DNA of 64,000 nucleotides from positions 2,449,501 through 2,513,500 of the forward strand of contig NZ_CP060695.1 in the NCBI RefSeq assembly GCF_014352875.1, given 5' to 3'. The position numbers were made by a program, and so were the translations under genes. The number at the start of each line of letters is the position of its first letter. The stretch's first letter is position 1. This DNA is from Polaribacter pectinis. Its GTDB lineage: Bacteria > Bacteroidota > Bacteroidia > Flavobacteriales > Flavobacteriaceae. This document shows, piece after piece, positions 1 to 8,429 of this stretch. A model generated the notes under the pieces. It did not search any database. It worked only from the letters and a program-made list of their open reading frames with translations, and was not told the origin of the DNA.

Positions 1-657
1 AACAGCATCTACATTGGGTTTGTGAAAGAAATTTCCTATAAAAATAAAATGTTCTCTTTCTTCAAAAGTTTTCCATTTTTTCTGGTGAACCTCATCAATT
101 TCATCAAACAAAAAAGGTAAATACATTAAAATAGAATCGTCAATTTTGAATGTGTTTTTCAACAAATCCATTTCAAAAGTAGAAATAATTAGAGATAAAT
201 CGCATCTTAAAATAGACGCAATTTCTCTTTTTGTAATGTCTTGTTTTAATAGTTCTTCAACAGAGAAATCTTCGTTCTTTTTTAAACACAATTCTCTTGT
301 TTTTCGTAAACAATGTAAATCTTCTGTATCTAAAATCCTAATTGCTTTTGGGCAATTTTCTGCAACTCGCCAACCAAATTGTTCTTCCATCATAAAACGA
401 TCGAACAACACAATATTTGGTTGCAACTCTTCTACAAAATCATCAAAAGACGTATTATTAAGTTCAATAGAAACCTCATTTATACCTAAAGAAAGTAAAT
501 CTGCCGCTTTTTCACTTTTAAGAGATGGAGAAGCAAATGTTATTTGGTAATCTCTTTCTAAAAATTGATCTATTAACTGCAACATTCTCTTCCCTGCAGC
601 AGAAGAATTGGGTTCTACCCAGACATAACCAATTATTAAAAGATTATTTTTTTGCAA
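1..657 (-). CDS. Glycosyltransferase (GT-B type), 3' part cut by window edge
   Basis: The reverse strand is open for 219 codons down to base 1. The N-terminus has a hydrophobic strand followed by GYVWVEPNSSAAGKRM, the nucleotide-sugar glycosyltransferase opening common in Bacteroidota, and near the window edge it reads FIFIGNFFHKPNVDAV, which resembles the start of the second Rossmann domain of family 1/4 enzymes. It probably transfers a sugar in surface-polysaccharide or glycoprotein synthesis; donor and acceptor cannot be read. The start is taken as TTG at 657 because the conserved first strand begins there; the next ATG (585) would remove it. The TTG directly follows the stop codon of the upstream haem-binding gene in the same frame. 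A + strand open frame over 146-550 is its shadow. Confidence 0.75.
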   Translation of the reverse strand, partial: MQKNNLLIIGYVWVEPNSSAAGKRMLQLIDQFLERDYQITFASPSLKSEKAADLLSLGINEVSIELNNTSFDDFVEELQPNIVLFDRFMMEEQFGWRVAENCPKAIRILDTEDLHCLRKTRELCLKKNEDFSVEELLKQDITKREIASILRCDLSLIISTFEMDLLKNTFKIDDSILMYLPFLFDEIDEVHQKKWKTFEEREHFIFIGNFFHKPNVDAV

Positions 658-1131
658 TTATTTAGCCTGCATTTGAATTTTATAATCTCCTTGTACTTTT
701 TTTCCCCAAGCAACAACTGCAGCAATCTGTTCTGGCGTTAAATTTGCATCAGAATGTGTGTACGTGTAAGATTCTAAAGGCATTTCTCCTTTTTCTACTT
801 CTTCATGTAATTCATCCATTTTATGCTCTTTTCTTTTAAGAGAATATTCGCTCCATTTAGAAAAGTTTAAATGTTTTTTTCCATCTTTAATATGATCGTT
901 TAACCAATAATTAACTGGGGTAATAGAATTATACCAAGGATAAATTGTTTTGTCTGAATGACAATCGAAACAAGTAGTTTCTAATATTTTTTTAACATCT
1001 GCTGGAGGATTTGTCTCCGCTAAAAATGTATTTACAGTTTCTATGTTTCCATCATTTTTTTCTGGTCCAAAAAATTGCGCAACAACCAAAAGTATTAATA
1101 AGAAAACAAGTATTTTTTTTAGAATTTTCAT
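658..1131 (-). CDS. Haem-binding domain protein (c-type, membrane-anchored)
   Basis: 157 residues. One hydrophobic N-terminal segment (about residues 5-22) acts as signal or membrane anchor. A single CFDCH haem c attachment motif lies at C54-C57-H58, followed by a conserved YPWYNSITPVNYW stretch typical of the small Bacteroidota haem-binding domain family (Haem_bd). It is probably a periplasmic electron carrier or haem sensor; its partner is unknown. It is directly upstream of the glycosyltransferase, with zero spacing, so the two are likely co-transcribed. Family recognition is good, the physiological role is not known. Confidence 0.8.
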   Translation of the reverse strand: MKILKKILVFLLILLVVAQFFGPEKNDGNIETVNTFLAETNPPADVKKILETTCFDCHSDKTIYPWYNSITPVNYWLNDHIKDGKKHLNFSKWSEYSLKRKEHKMDELHEEVEKGEMPLESYTYTHSDANLTPEQIAAVVAWGKKVQGDYKIQMQAK

Positions 1132-1200
1132 CTTTTAATTTTAAGAATATTTTATGTTGTAAAACTACTAAATTCTCACTTTATTTTGTGAAAATATCCG

Positions 1201-1208
1201 TATTTTTG
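1201..1208 (+). promoter_or_regulatory. Candidate -7 element for lpdA
   Basis: TATTTTTG matches the Bacteroidota -7 consensus TAnnTTTG and lies 57 bases before the lpdA start. No well-spaced -33 TTG is visible, so the assignment is tentative. Confidence 0.35.
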
Positions 1209-1265
1209 TCAACTATTATTAAAATTTAGCCCAAAAGGTTACAGAATACGCAAAATAAAACACTC

Positions 1266-2666
1266 ATGAAATACGATATTATTGTAATTGGTTCAGGTCC
1301 TGGAGGATATATTGCAGGAATTAGAGCTTCTCAATTAGGTAAAAAAGTAGCAATTATAGAAAAATATTCAACTTTAGGTGGAACTTGTACAAACGTAGGT
1401 TGTATTCCATCCAAAGCTTTGTTAGATTCTTCTCACCATTATTATGATGCCGTAAATCATTTTGAAGAGCATGGTATTTCTGTTGAAAAACCAAGCTTCG
1501 ACTTTGGAAAAATGGTTGACAGAAAAGCTAAAATTGTAGAAACAACAACGGGTGGTATTAAGTACTTAATGGACAAAAACAATATTGATGTTTTTGAAGG
1601 TTTAGGTTCTTTTGAAGATAAAACTCATGTAAAAATCACAAAAAACGATGGTTCTTCAGAAATTATTGAAGGAACTAATATCATTATTGCAACAGGTTCG
1701 AAACCATCTACTTTACCTTTTATCACTTTAGATAAAGAAAGAGTAATTACCTCTACAGAAGCTTTAAAATTACCAGAAGTACCAAAACATTTATTAGTTA
1801 TTGGTGGTGGAGTTATTGGTTTAGAATTAGGTTCTGTGTATAAGAGATTAGGTGCAGATGTTACTGTAATTGAATACGCACCAAAAATTACACCAACTAT
1901 GGATGCTGATGTTTCTAAAGAACTTCAAAAAGTTTTAAAGAAGCAAGGAATTAAGTTTGCAGTTAGTCATGGTGTTACTTCAGTAGAAAGAAATGGTGAA
2001 GAAGTTATTGTTAAAGCAAATAATAAAAAAGGTGAAGAAGTTACTTTTACTGGAGATTATTGCTTGGTTGCTGTTGGTAGAAAAGCATATACAGCAGGTT
2101 TAGGTTTAGAAAAAGTTGGAGTTGAAGTTAATGAACGTGGACAAGTTTCTGTAAACGATCATTTACAAACAAACATTAATAATATTTACGCAATTGGTGA
2201 TGTTGTTAAAGGTGCAATGTTAGCACACAAAGCTGAAGAAGAAGGTGTTGTAGTTGCAGAATATTTAGCTGGCGAAAAACCACATATTGACTATAATTTA
2301 ATTCCTGGTATTATTTATACTTGGCCAGAAGTTGCTGCAGTTGGTAAAACTGAAGACGAATTAAAAGAAGCAAAAATCGATTATAAATCGGGTAAATTTT
2401 CTATGAGAGCTTTAGGTAGATCTCGTGCAAGTGGAGATTTAGATGGTTTTGTAAAAGTTTTAGCAGATAAAAATACCGATGAAATTTTAGGAGTTCACAT
2501 GGTTGGAGCACGTGTTGCAGATTTAATTATGGAAGCTGCAGTTGCAATGGAATACAGAGCATCCGCAGAAGATTTGGCAAGAATTTGTCATGGTCACCCA
2601 ACGTATTCAGAAGCAGTAAAAGAAGCTGCAAAAGCTGCTTGGGATGGTAAACCTTTAAATGCATAA
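1266..2666 (+). CDS. lpdA: Dihydrolipoyl dehydrogenase (E3)
   Basis: 466 residues, full length for the family. It reoxidises the dihydrolipoyl arm of the pyruvate, 2-oxoglutarate or branched-chain 2-oxoacid dehydrogenase complexes with NAD+. Visible: N-terminal FAD-binding GSGPGGY (residues 9-15), redox-active disulfide in CTNVGC (C41 and C46), central NAD-binding VIGGGVIGLELG, the second FAD motif YAIGDV, and the C-terminal dimerisation domain with the catalytic pair in HGHPTYSE. It stands alone between a divergent haem-binding gene and a strong terminator, so it is probably a single-gene transcript serving several complexes. Cytoplasmic. Confidence 0.97.
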   Translation: MKYDIIVIGSGPGGYIAGIRASQLGKKVAIIEKYSTLGGTCTNVGCIPSKALLDSSHHYYDAVNHFEEHGISVEKPSFDFGKMVDRKAKIVETTTGGIKYLMDKNNIDVFEGLGSFEDKTHVKITKNDGSSEIIEGTNIIIATGSKPSTLPFITLDKERVITSTEALKLPEVPKHLLVIGGGVIGLELGSVYKRLGADVTVIEYAPKITPTMDADVSKELQKVLKKQGIKFAVSHGVTSVERNGEEVIVKANNKKGEEVTFTGDYCLVAVGRKAYTAGLGLEKVGVEVNERGQVSVNDHLQTNINNIYAIGDVVKGAMLAHKAEEEGVVVAEYLAGEKPHIDYNLIPGIIYTWPEVAAVGKTEDELKEAKIDYKSGKFSMRALGRSRASGDLDGFVKVLADKNTDEILGVHMVGARVADLIMEAAVAMEYRASAEDLARICHGHPTYSEAVKEAAKAAWDGKPLNA

Positions 2667-2717
2667 TTTCTTTTTTGTCATTTAGATGATAAGGAAATTC
2701 TTATAATTATATATTAG

Positions 2718-2748
2718 AAAAGCAACCAAATATGGTTGCTTTTTCTTT
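2718..2748 (+). terminator. Rho-independent terminator of lpdA
   Basis: Perfect 11-bp stem AAAAGCAACCA / TGGTTGCTTTT with an AATA loop, followed by a T-rich tract (TTTTTCTTTTT). Confidence 0.85.
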
Positions 2749-2773
2749 TTAGAAAGTTTCTTACTTTTATCAA

Positions 2774-3997
2774 ATGAAAAAATGTCTTTTGTTATTTTTT
2801 ATTTTAATGATGATTGCAAACCTGCATTCTCAAGAAAGCAAAAGACTAAAAACAGCGCCTTCTAAATTTTTAGAAAATTTTTATTATAGTGTAAATTTTG
2901 GAGGAATATTCTATCCTTTTTCAAATGATAATTTAAAAGAGGGATTTAAAACTGAAACTTATAGTAAAAATTATTTTTCTGGCAAACTAGGTTTTGGTTA
3001 TAAAATAAAAGATGATTTAGCTCTACAATTTGGCGTTATTAGACCTGCTGCTTGGTTTAAGTATGACAATATAAATAATATTGGCTATGAAAGAAGTGTT
3101 TGGATTAATGCTTGGTATTTATCATTAAAGAAAAACATAAACCTACATAAAAAACTCTCTTTTTATGGGGAACTTGGCGCTGCAAATGTTACAAGAATTG
3201 GTTTTTCTATTGAAGATGAAGTTATTTATTCAGATGCTCATTTTGCTAGTTTATTCTATGGTTTTGGCTTTAATTACAAACTAAATGAAAGGTGGAGACT
3301 GGCTTTAAACGGAACATTTATGCCAAAATCTAAAAAGAACAATCAACCAGCAATTTCGCAAGCTTCTTTGGGTTTTGAATACCATATTCAGCCAGTAGAA
3401 AAGGAGTTAGCTTTAAAATATAAAAATGACCAACGTTATTTTTTTCCGAATAATATTTTACAAGTTAGTTACGGTACAAGCAAAATTGGTTTTGGTGCAA
3501 ATAAATTCTTTAGTATGAATTTAAGAGTTGGCAATTTCGAGAGTTTTGGAATTCCTATATTTTGGTTAGGAAAAGTTAGGGCTGCACACACATATTCTAT
3601 TACTTACCAACGTTTAGCTTTTAGAACGGAAAAATTATTTTCTTTAGATTGGGGAGTTAGTGCAACTGCGTTTCAAACTGAAGCTACTAGAGAAAATGTA
3701 TTCGCTTTCTCTATCTTTCCAACCATGCGTTTCTATTTAATGAGAAGCAAAGGGTTTGATATGTACACAAATTACTCTATAATCGGACCAACATTTTTAA
3801 CAAAAAGTAATATTGATAATCTAGAAACCGGACCAAAAATAACTTACCAAGATACTATGGGATTAGGAGTGTTTTTTGGTGAAAAAAGGAAATATAATTT
3901 CGAGCTTCGAATTATACATTATTCTAACGGAAACATATTTACTAATAATTCTGGAGTTGCAATTCCTGTTCAATTTACACTCGGAAAAACGTTTTAA
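2774..3997 (+). CDS. Outer-membrane double barrel, acyloxyacyl hydrolase (PagL-like) C-terminus
   Basis: 407 residues with a signal peptide (to about residue 20, ...ANLHSQ). Two beta-barrel halves are apparent: an OmpA/OprF-like eight-strand pattern at about 35-205, and a second barrel at about 220-407 ending in a typical aromatic outer-membrane terminus (TLGKTF). The second half contains HYSNGN near the C-terminus, the His-x-Ser signature of PagL lipid A 3-O-deacylases. The family's catalytic Glu is not visible at its usual place about 14 residues later, where Ala occurs. It probably modifies lipid A in the outer membrane, or is a structural derivative. pabB follows 32 bases downstream. Family call moderate, activity uncertain. 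Confidence 0.65.
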   Translation: MKKCLLLFFILMMIANLHSQESKRLKTAPSKFLENFYYSVNFGGIFYPFSNDNLKEGFKTETYSKNYFSGKLGFGYKIKDDLALQFGVIRPAAWFKYDNINNIGYERSVWINAWYLSLKKNINLHKKLSFYGELGAANVTRIGFSIEDEVIYSDAHFASLFYGFGFNYKLNERWRLALNGTFMPKSKKNNQPAISQASLGFEYHIQPVEKELALKYKNDQRYFFPNNILQVSYGTSKIGFGANKFFSMNLRVGNFESFGIPIFWLGKVRAAHTYSITYQRLAFRTEKLFSLDWGVSATAFQTEATRENVFAFSIFPTMRFYLMRSKGFDMYTNYSIIGPTFLTKSNIDNLETGPKITYQDTMGLGVFFGEKRKYNFELRIIHYSNGNIFTNNSGVAIPVQFTLGKTF

Positions 3998-4013
3998 GAA
4001 TAAATAAGATTCG

Positions 4014-4021
4014 TATTTTTG
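4014..4021 (+). promoter_or_regulatory. Candidate -7 element for pabB, very short leader
   Basis: TATTTTTG matches TAnnTTTG and ends 8 bases before the pabB ATG at 4030, implying a nearly leaderless transcript. No clear -33 TTG at usual spacing. Confidence 0.35.
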
Positions 4022-4029
4022 TGTAAAAT

Positions 4030-5331
4030 ATGCAAAGAACACTTCGTACTTTTTCTGTTGATAAAATTGAGGGATTCAAACAAAATCTTTTGAATTGGTC
4101 TCAACAATTCGAAACCATTGTTTGGTTAGATTCTAATAATTACAATCAACAATATTCTAATTTCGATTGTGCTTTGGCAACAGACGAATTCACCTCTATT
4201 AAAACAGATTATTTTAATGCTTTCGATAAGCTGAAAGAATACCAAACCATAACAAAAGACTATATTTTTGGTTATATTTCTTATGATGTTAAAAATGATG
4301 TAGAACAACTTTCTTCGAAGAATTTTGATGGTTTAGACTTTGCAGATTTGTATTTTTTTCAACCTAAAAAACTTATTTTTATAAAAGAAAATTCTATTGA
4401 GTTTCATTATTTAAAAATGGTTGATGATGAAATTGAAAGCGATTTTGAAGAAATTAAGAAATTCAACTATCAAAAAACAGAAAAATCTAAACCAGATATT
4501 AAAATAAAACTTCGTATTCATAAAGATGAATATCATGCAAAAGTTACCAAAGTTTTAGAACATATTCATAGAGGAGATATTTACGAAGCAAATTTTTGTC
4601 AGGAATTTTATGCAGAGAATTCAACCATAAATCCTGTTGAAGTTTACACACATTTAAACGAAATTTCTGAACCTCCATTTGCTACTTTTCTAAAAATAGA
4701 ATATCAATATTTATTATCTGCAACACCAGAAAGATATCTAAAGAAAGAAGGTTCTAAAATAATTTCTCAACCTATAAAAGGAACTGCAAAAAGATTAATT
4801 AGTGAGTTTGATGATTCTAAAATTGCATCCGATTTATCGAGAGACGAAAAAGAGCGTGCAGAAAATGTAATGATCGTAGATTTAGTAAGAAACGATTTGT
4901 CTAAAACTGCTAAAATAGGAAGTGTAAAAGTAGAAGAATTATGCAAAGTATATTCTTTTAAACAAGTACATCAAATGATTTCTACTGTAGTTTCTGAAGT
5001 TGCAGAAAAAATGCATCCTGTAGAAGTTATAAGAAGCACTTACCCAATGGGAAGCATGACTGGCGCACCCAAAGTTTCTGCGATGAAAATCATTGAAAAT
5101 CTCGAAGAAACAAAACGTGGTTTGTATTCTGGAACTGTTGGTTATTTTACGCCAAATGGCGATTTCGACTTTAATGTAATTATTAGAAGTATTTTGTATA
5201 ATGAAGAAAAAAAATACATTTCTTATTCTGTAGGTAGTGCAATTACTGCAAAATCAATCGTAGAAAAAGAATACGAAGAATGTTTACTGAAAGCGAAAGC
5301 AATGAAATATGTTTTGCTGAATTCCAAGTAA
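4030..5331 (+). CDS. pabB: Aminodeoxychorismate synthase component I
   Basis: 433 residues. It converts chorismate plus ammonia to 4-amino-4-deoxychorismate for folate synthesis. The chorismate-binding fold is complete: DEKERAENVMIVDLVRNDL, the GSMTGAPK motif and GLYSGTVGY near the C-terminus. The motif PIKGTAKR carries Lys (K250), the residue that distinguishes PabB from anthranilate synthase TrpE, which has Ala/Gly there. Residues 1-145 form the divergent N-terminal subdomain. No PabA or PabC gene is adjacent; the glutaminase subunit must be elsewhere. Downstream lies a repeat element, so it is probably transcribed alone or with the small gene at 5442. Confidence 0.9.
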   Translation: MQRTLRTFSVDKIEGFKQNLLNWSQQFETIVWLDSNNYNQQYSNFDCALATDEFTSIKTDYFNAFDKLKEYQTITKDYIFGYISYDVKNDVEQLSSKNFDGLDFADLYFFQPKKLIFIKENSIEFHYLKMVDDEIESDFEEIKKFNYQKTEKSKPDIKIKLRIHKDEYHAKVTKVLEHIHRGDIYEANFCQEFYAENSTINPVEVYTHLNEISEPPFATFLKIEYQYLLSATPERYLKKEGSKIISQPIKGTAKRLISEFDDSKIASDLSRDEKERAENVMIVDLVRNDLSKTAKIGSVKVEELCKVYSFKQVHQMISTVVSEVAEKMHPVEVIRSTYPMGSMTGAPKVSAMKIIENLEETKRGLYSGTVGYFTPNGDFDFNVIIRSILYNEEKKYISYSVGSAITAKSIVEKEYEECLLKAKAMKYVLLNSK

Positions 5332-5341
5332 AGAATAAATG

Positions 5342-5407
5342 GTCATTACCAGGAAAGATGCAATCTTTCAGTTTAAAGTAACAGATTGCTTCGTGCCTCG
5401 CAATGAC
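5342..5407. repeat. Imperfect inverted repeat, REP-like (GTCATT...GCAATCT arms)
   Basis: Two 25-nt arms (5342-5366 and 5383-5407) face each other across a 16-nt loop. Both outer ends read GTCATT and both inner ends GCAATCT; the middle of the arms differs. The right arm contains CGTGCCTCGCAATGAC, a sequence type I recognise as frequent between genes in Flavobacteriia. A probable degenerate copy lies at 18747-18778. No coding function. Confidence 0.7.
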
Positions 5408-5441
5408 GAATGAATCTCCTAATTTTAACTATATTTACTTT

Positions 5442-5684
5442 ATGATTATCCACGAACAAGAAGAAAAATTTAATAAAGCAGCAGAAAGTTTAGATGAAAA
5501 ACCGAATGAACAAAATATGTTCAATCAATTTTTAGAAATGTACCCAACTGAATGGAAACAATTAAAAATTACGTTTTCTAAATTTAATAGAAGTAAACAA
5601 TTTGGGAAAACAATACCCTTACCAAAACCAGAAGTTTCTTTAAGAAAAGAGATTCGTGTTTGGTTGAAAAAACAACAATCATGA
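5442..5684 (+). CDS. Small conserved-looking hypothetical protein
   Basis: 80 residues from ATG 5442. The frame can be extended to 5403, but the extra codons fall at the edge of the repeat element, so the inner start is preferred. The protein is charged and mostly helical, with no signal peptide, Cys or membrane segment (KFNKAAESLDEKP..., ending RVWLKKQQS). Its stop overlaps the start of the downstream hydrolase as ATGA, indicating translational coupling. I do not recognise the family; a role with the lipase-like neighbour is possible only by context. Confidence 0.6.
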   Translation: MIIHEQEEKFNKAAESLDEKPNEQNMFNQFLEMYPTEWKQLKITFSKFNRSKQFGKTIPLPKPEVSLRKEIRVWLKKQQS

Positions 5685-6504
5685 CACACGATACATTCAA
5701 TTTCAACATTTACAAAACCAAGTTTTTCGGGCAATATTGGAAAGCAAAAGAAACAAAAGCTGTTGTGGTTTTAGTTCATGGAATGGGAGAACATTCTACA
5801 CGTTACGTTCATGTTGCAAAAGAACTTACTTCCAATAATATTTCTGTGATTGCTTTCGATCATTTTGGTCACGGTAAAACGGAAGGAAAACGTGGTCATA
5901 ATCCTAATTTTAATGCTGTTTTAGAAAGTGTAACAACAGTTATTCATAAAGCAAAAGAATTGTTTCCTAACAAACCTGTTTTCTTATACGGACATTCTAT
6001 GGGGGGGGAAATGTGGTTATTAATTATGCTTTAAAAATCGAAAATAATTTAAAGGGAATTATTGCTACAAGTCCGTTTTTAAAATTGGCTTTTCAACCAC
6101 CTGCAATAAAATTATCTGTTGGTAAATTATTGCAGAAAATTGCACCTTCTATAACCATGGGAAATGAGTTAGATGCAAACCATATTTCTAGAGAAAAAAA
6201 GGAAGTAGAAAAATACATTAATGATCCTTTGGTACATGATAAAATTAGTCCGAATTTTTCTATAACTTTTATAGAAACAGGAAAATGGGCAATTGAAAAT
6301 GCACATAAATTAGAAATTCCAATGATACTTTTACATGGAACTGAAGATAAAATTATCGATTATAAGGGAACCAAAGAATTTGCCAATAAAACAGAAAAAG
6401 CATCCTTAAAATTGTACAAAGGAGGTTATCATGAATTGCATAACGATATCTGCAAAGAAGAAATGTTAACGGATGTTGTAGAATGGTTGAACTCTCAACT
6501 ATAA
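5681..6504 (+). pseudogene. Alpha/beta hydrolase (monoacylglycerol lipase-like), frameshifted at a G8 tract
   Basis: Two frames together make one roughly 270-residue alpha/beta hydrolase. The first (5681-6034) carries VVLVHGMGEHSTRY (oxyanion region), FDHFGHGKTEGKRGH and the nucleophile elbow GHSMGG, then runs out of frame to a stop at 6032. The second (6013-6504) continues with VINYALKIENNLKGIIATSP, the acid-containing LHGTEDKIIDYKGT and a C-terminal GGYHELHND with the catalytic His. The break is at eight consecutive G (6001-6008) coding for the Gly pair of the elbow. Two fewer G, or one more, would join the frames; two fewer gives the family-typical GHSMGGNVVINYAL. It may be a true mutation, a phase-variable tract or a sequencing error. 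Apart from the shift all catalytic elements are intact. Confidence 0.85.
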
Positions 6505-6518
6505 AAAGCTTATTTTTG
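6487..6518 (+). promoter_or_regulatory. Candidate promoter of tilS
   Basis: TTG (6487-6489), 21-base spacer, then TATTTTTG (6511-6518), matching the Bacteroidota TTG / TAnnTTTG pattern. It lies across the 3' end of the hydrolase and 8 bases before the tilS ATG. Confidence 0.5.
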
Positions 6519-6526
6519 ATGCAAAT

Positions 6527-7840
6527 ATGCTTCAAAAGTTTAAAAAACATATCGCTGTAAATTTTCCTTTTTTAGAAGGTAAAAAACTTCTAATTGCCAT
6601 TTCTGGCGGTGTAGATTCTGTTGTTTTAACACATCTTTTTTCTGAATTAAATTTCGATATTTCTTTAGCACATTGCAATTTTAAATTGCGGGAAAAAGAA
6701 AGTGATTTAGACGAAGAATTTGTGATTAAATTATCTCAAAAAACGTCTAATCAGATTTTTACAATTATTTTTAACACAGATAAGTTTGCTAAAAAAAACA
6801 AACTGTCTACACAAATTGCTGCAAGAGATTTACGATATAAATGGTTTAAAGAACTTGTAGAAACACACAATTTCGATTATGTTTTAACAGCACATCATGC
6901 AGATGATAATCTAGAAACTTTTTTAATTAATTTAACAAGAGGTTCTGGTTTAGATGGTTTTACAGGAATTCCTTCTGTAAACGGAAATATTGTTCGTCCG
7001 TTATTAGCTTTTTCTCGTGAGGAAATCATCAATTTTGCTACTGAAAATAATATTGAATGGAGAGAAGATAAAAGTAACGCATCTACAAAATATACTAGAA
7101 ATAAGATTAGACATCAAATACTGCCTGTTTTAAAAGAAATAAACCCAAGTTTATTAGAAACATTTTCTAACACAATTGAAAATTTAAAAGAAAGTGCACA
7201 AATTATAGAAGATAGAATTGAGGAAATTTCAAAGAAAATTATTTCTAAAAAAAATGAAATTTTAAGATTCGATATTATTAAAATTCAGCAATTATCGAAT
7301 CCGAAAGCTTATTTATATCAACTTTTAAAAAAGTATCATTTTACAGAATGGAATGATATTTACAATCTACTTTCTTCACAATCTGGTAAACAAATTATTT
7401 CTGAAACGCATAGATTGTTAAAAGATAGAGATTTTTTATTACTTTCTAAAAGAGATTTTTCTACTTCGCCTAAAATAACATTTAAGATTGAAAAGAATAC
7501 TCTAGAAATTACAGAACCTCTTCATTTAAGTTTTAAAAGAGTTAATGAAAAATCTATAGGAAATAAACAAATAATTTATGTTTCTAAAGAGCTACTAGAA
7601 TTTCCTTTAATAGTAAGAAAATGGGAAAATGGGGACTATTTTTTTCCGGCAGGAATGCAAGGAAAAAAGAAGTTAAGCAAATATTTTAAAGATGAAAAAT
7701 TATCCCTTTTAGAAAAAGAACAAACTTGGTTGCTTTGTAATGCTAAAAATGAAATCATTTGGGTTATTGGTAAAAGACAAGACAATCGATTTTTAGTTCA
7801 AGATACCTCTAAAGAAATAGTTAAAGTGTCTATAATATAA
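6527..7840 (+). CDS. tilS: tRNA(Ile)-lysidine synthetase
   Basis: 437 residues. It modifies C34 of tRNA-Ile(CAU) to lysidine with ATP, switching its decoding from AUG to AUA, an essential step. The PP-loop ATP-pyrophosphatase motif is SGGVDS at residues 26-31. Other family features are AARDLRYKWF, TAHHADDNLETFLINLTRGSGLDG and RPLL..SREEI, with KYTRNKIRH in the tRNA-binding region. Residues about 340-437 form the C-terminal TilS domain (GDYFFPAGMQGKKKLSKYF). Cytoplasmic. It appears to have its own promoter with a very short leader. Confidence 0.95.
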   Translation: MLQKFKKHIAVNFPFLEGKKLLIAISGGVDSVVLTHLFSELNFDISLAHCNFKLREKESDLDEEFVIKLSQKTSNQIFTIIFNTDKFAKKNKLSTQIAARDLRYKWFKELVETHNFDYVLTAHHADDNLETFLINLTRGSGLDGFTGIPSVNGNIVRPLLAFSREEIINFATENNIEWREDKSNASTKYTRNKIRHQILPVLKEINPSLLETFSNTIENLKESAQIIEDRIEEISKKIISKKNEILRFDIIKIQQLSNPKAYLYQLLKKYHFTEWNDIYNLLSSQSGKQIISETHRLLKDRDFLLLSKRDFSTSPKITFKIEKNTLEITEPLHLSFKRVNEKSIGNKQIIYVSKELLEFPLIVRKWENGDYFFPAGMQGKKKLSKYFKDEKLSLLEKEQTWLLCNAKNEIIWVIGKRQDNRFLVQDTSKEIVKVSII

Positions 7841-7893
7841 CTGTAAGTTAAAAAAATTTTATAACTTTAATCCTCTTATATCATTCTATGGTT

Positions 7894-8277
7894 ATGAAAA
7901 AAACATACATACTAACTCTTACTTTGTTTTTAAGTATCTCTTTAACTGCTCAACAAAAAGATTTATTCCCTAAAATATTACCACCTAGTATTTATACATT
8001 TAGTCTTATGGATGATATTAATGATGTTTTTCCATTGAACAAAAAGCTGAATTTAACTAATTTCAACTTTGCCTATGTAAATCAAATAGATTTAGAGTTA
8101 AACACTTTTTCTATCGACTCAAATAATTTTGGTAAACAACCTACAGAATTTATTTATGATGATTACAAAAGATATCAAGACAGAAATTTATTGAAGGGAT
8201 TTATATTGAAAAATGACCCAACGAGATGGGCTCCAACAAATTTTAAAACTTACAATCAACTTATTAAAGAATTGTAA
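7894..8277 (+). CDS. Secreted hypothetical protein
   Basis: 127 residues from the ATG at 7894 (an in-frame ATG also exists at 7888; the inner one begins with the normal MKK of a signal peptide). Signal peptide about residues 1-19, cleaved after LTAQ or similar. The mature part is rich in Asn, Asp, Phe and Tyr and has no Cys or repeated domain (DLFPKILPPSIYTF near its start, PTRWAPTNFKTYNQ near its end). I do not recognise the family. It is followed by its own terminator, so it is an independent unit between tilS and ppc. Confidence 0.6.
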   Translation: MKKTYILTLTLFLSISLTAQQKDLFPKILPPSIYTFSLMDDINDVFPLNKKLNLTNFNFAYVNQIDLELNTFSIDSNNFGKQPTEFIYDDYKRYQDRNLLKGFILKNDPTRWAPTNFKTYNQLIKEL

Positions 8278-8369
8278 TTAAAATAACCCTTATTTACAGA
8301 AATTGTATATTTAACAAAATTGCATTTAAATTTATATTGTTTTCATAAATAAACAGCCGATTATTCTTA

Positions 8370-8399
8370 AAAACCTAGGTTCTGTAGGTTTTGTTTTTT
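8370..8399 (+). terminator. Terminator between the hypothetical gene and ppc
   Basis: Stem AAAACCTA / TAGGTTTT with a 7-base loop, then GTTTTTTG. Confidence 0.7.
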
Positions 8400-8429
8400 G
8401 TAAATTTACTTTGTAAAAAAGCAGAAAAA

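Noticed and set aside
146-550. Plus-strand open frame over the partial glycosyltransferase
   Set aside because: Its translation has no family signature, while the reverse strand carries a continuous glycosyltransferase with recognised motifs across the same bases.
5403-5441. Longer N-terminus for the small gene at 5442
   Set aside because: The extra codons begin within the right arm of the inverted repeat, so the extension is an artefact of the repeat being open in that frame.
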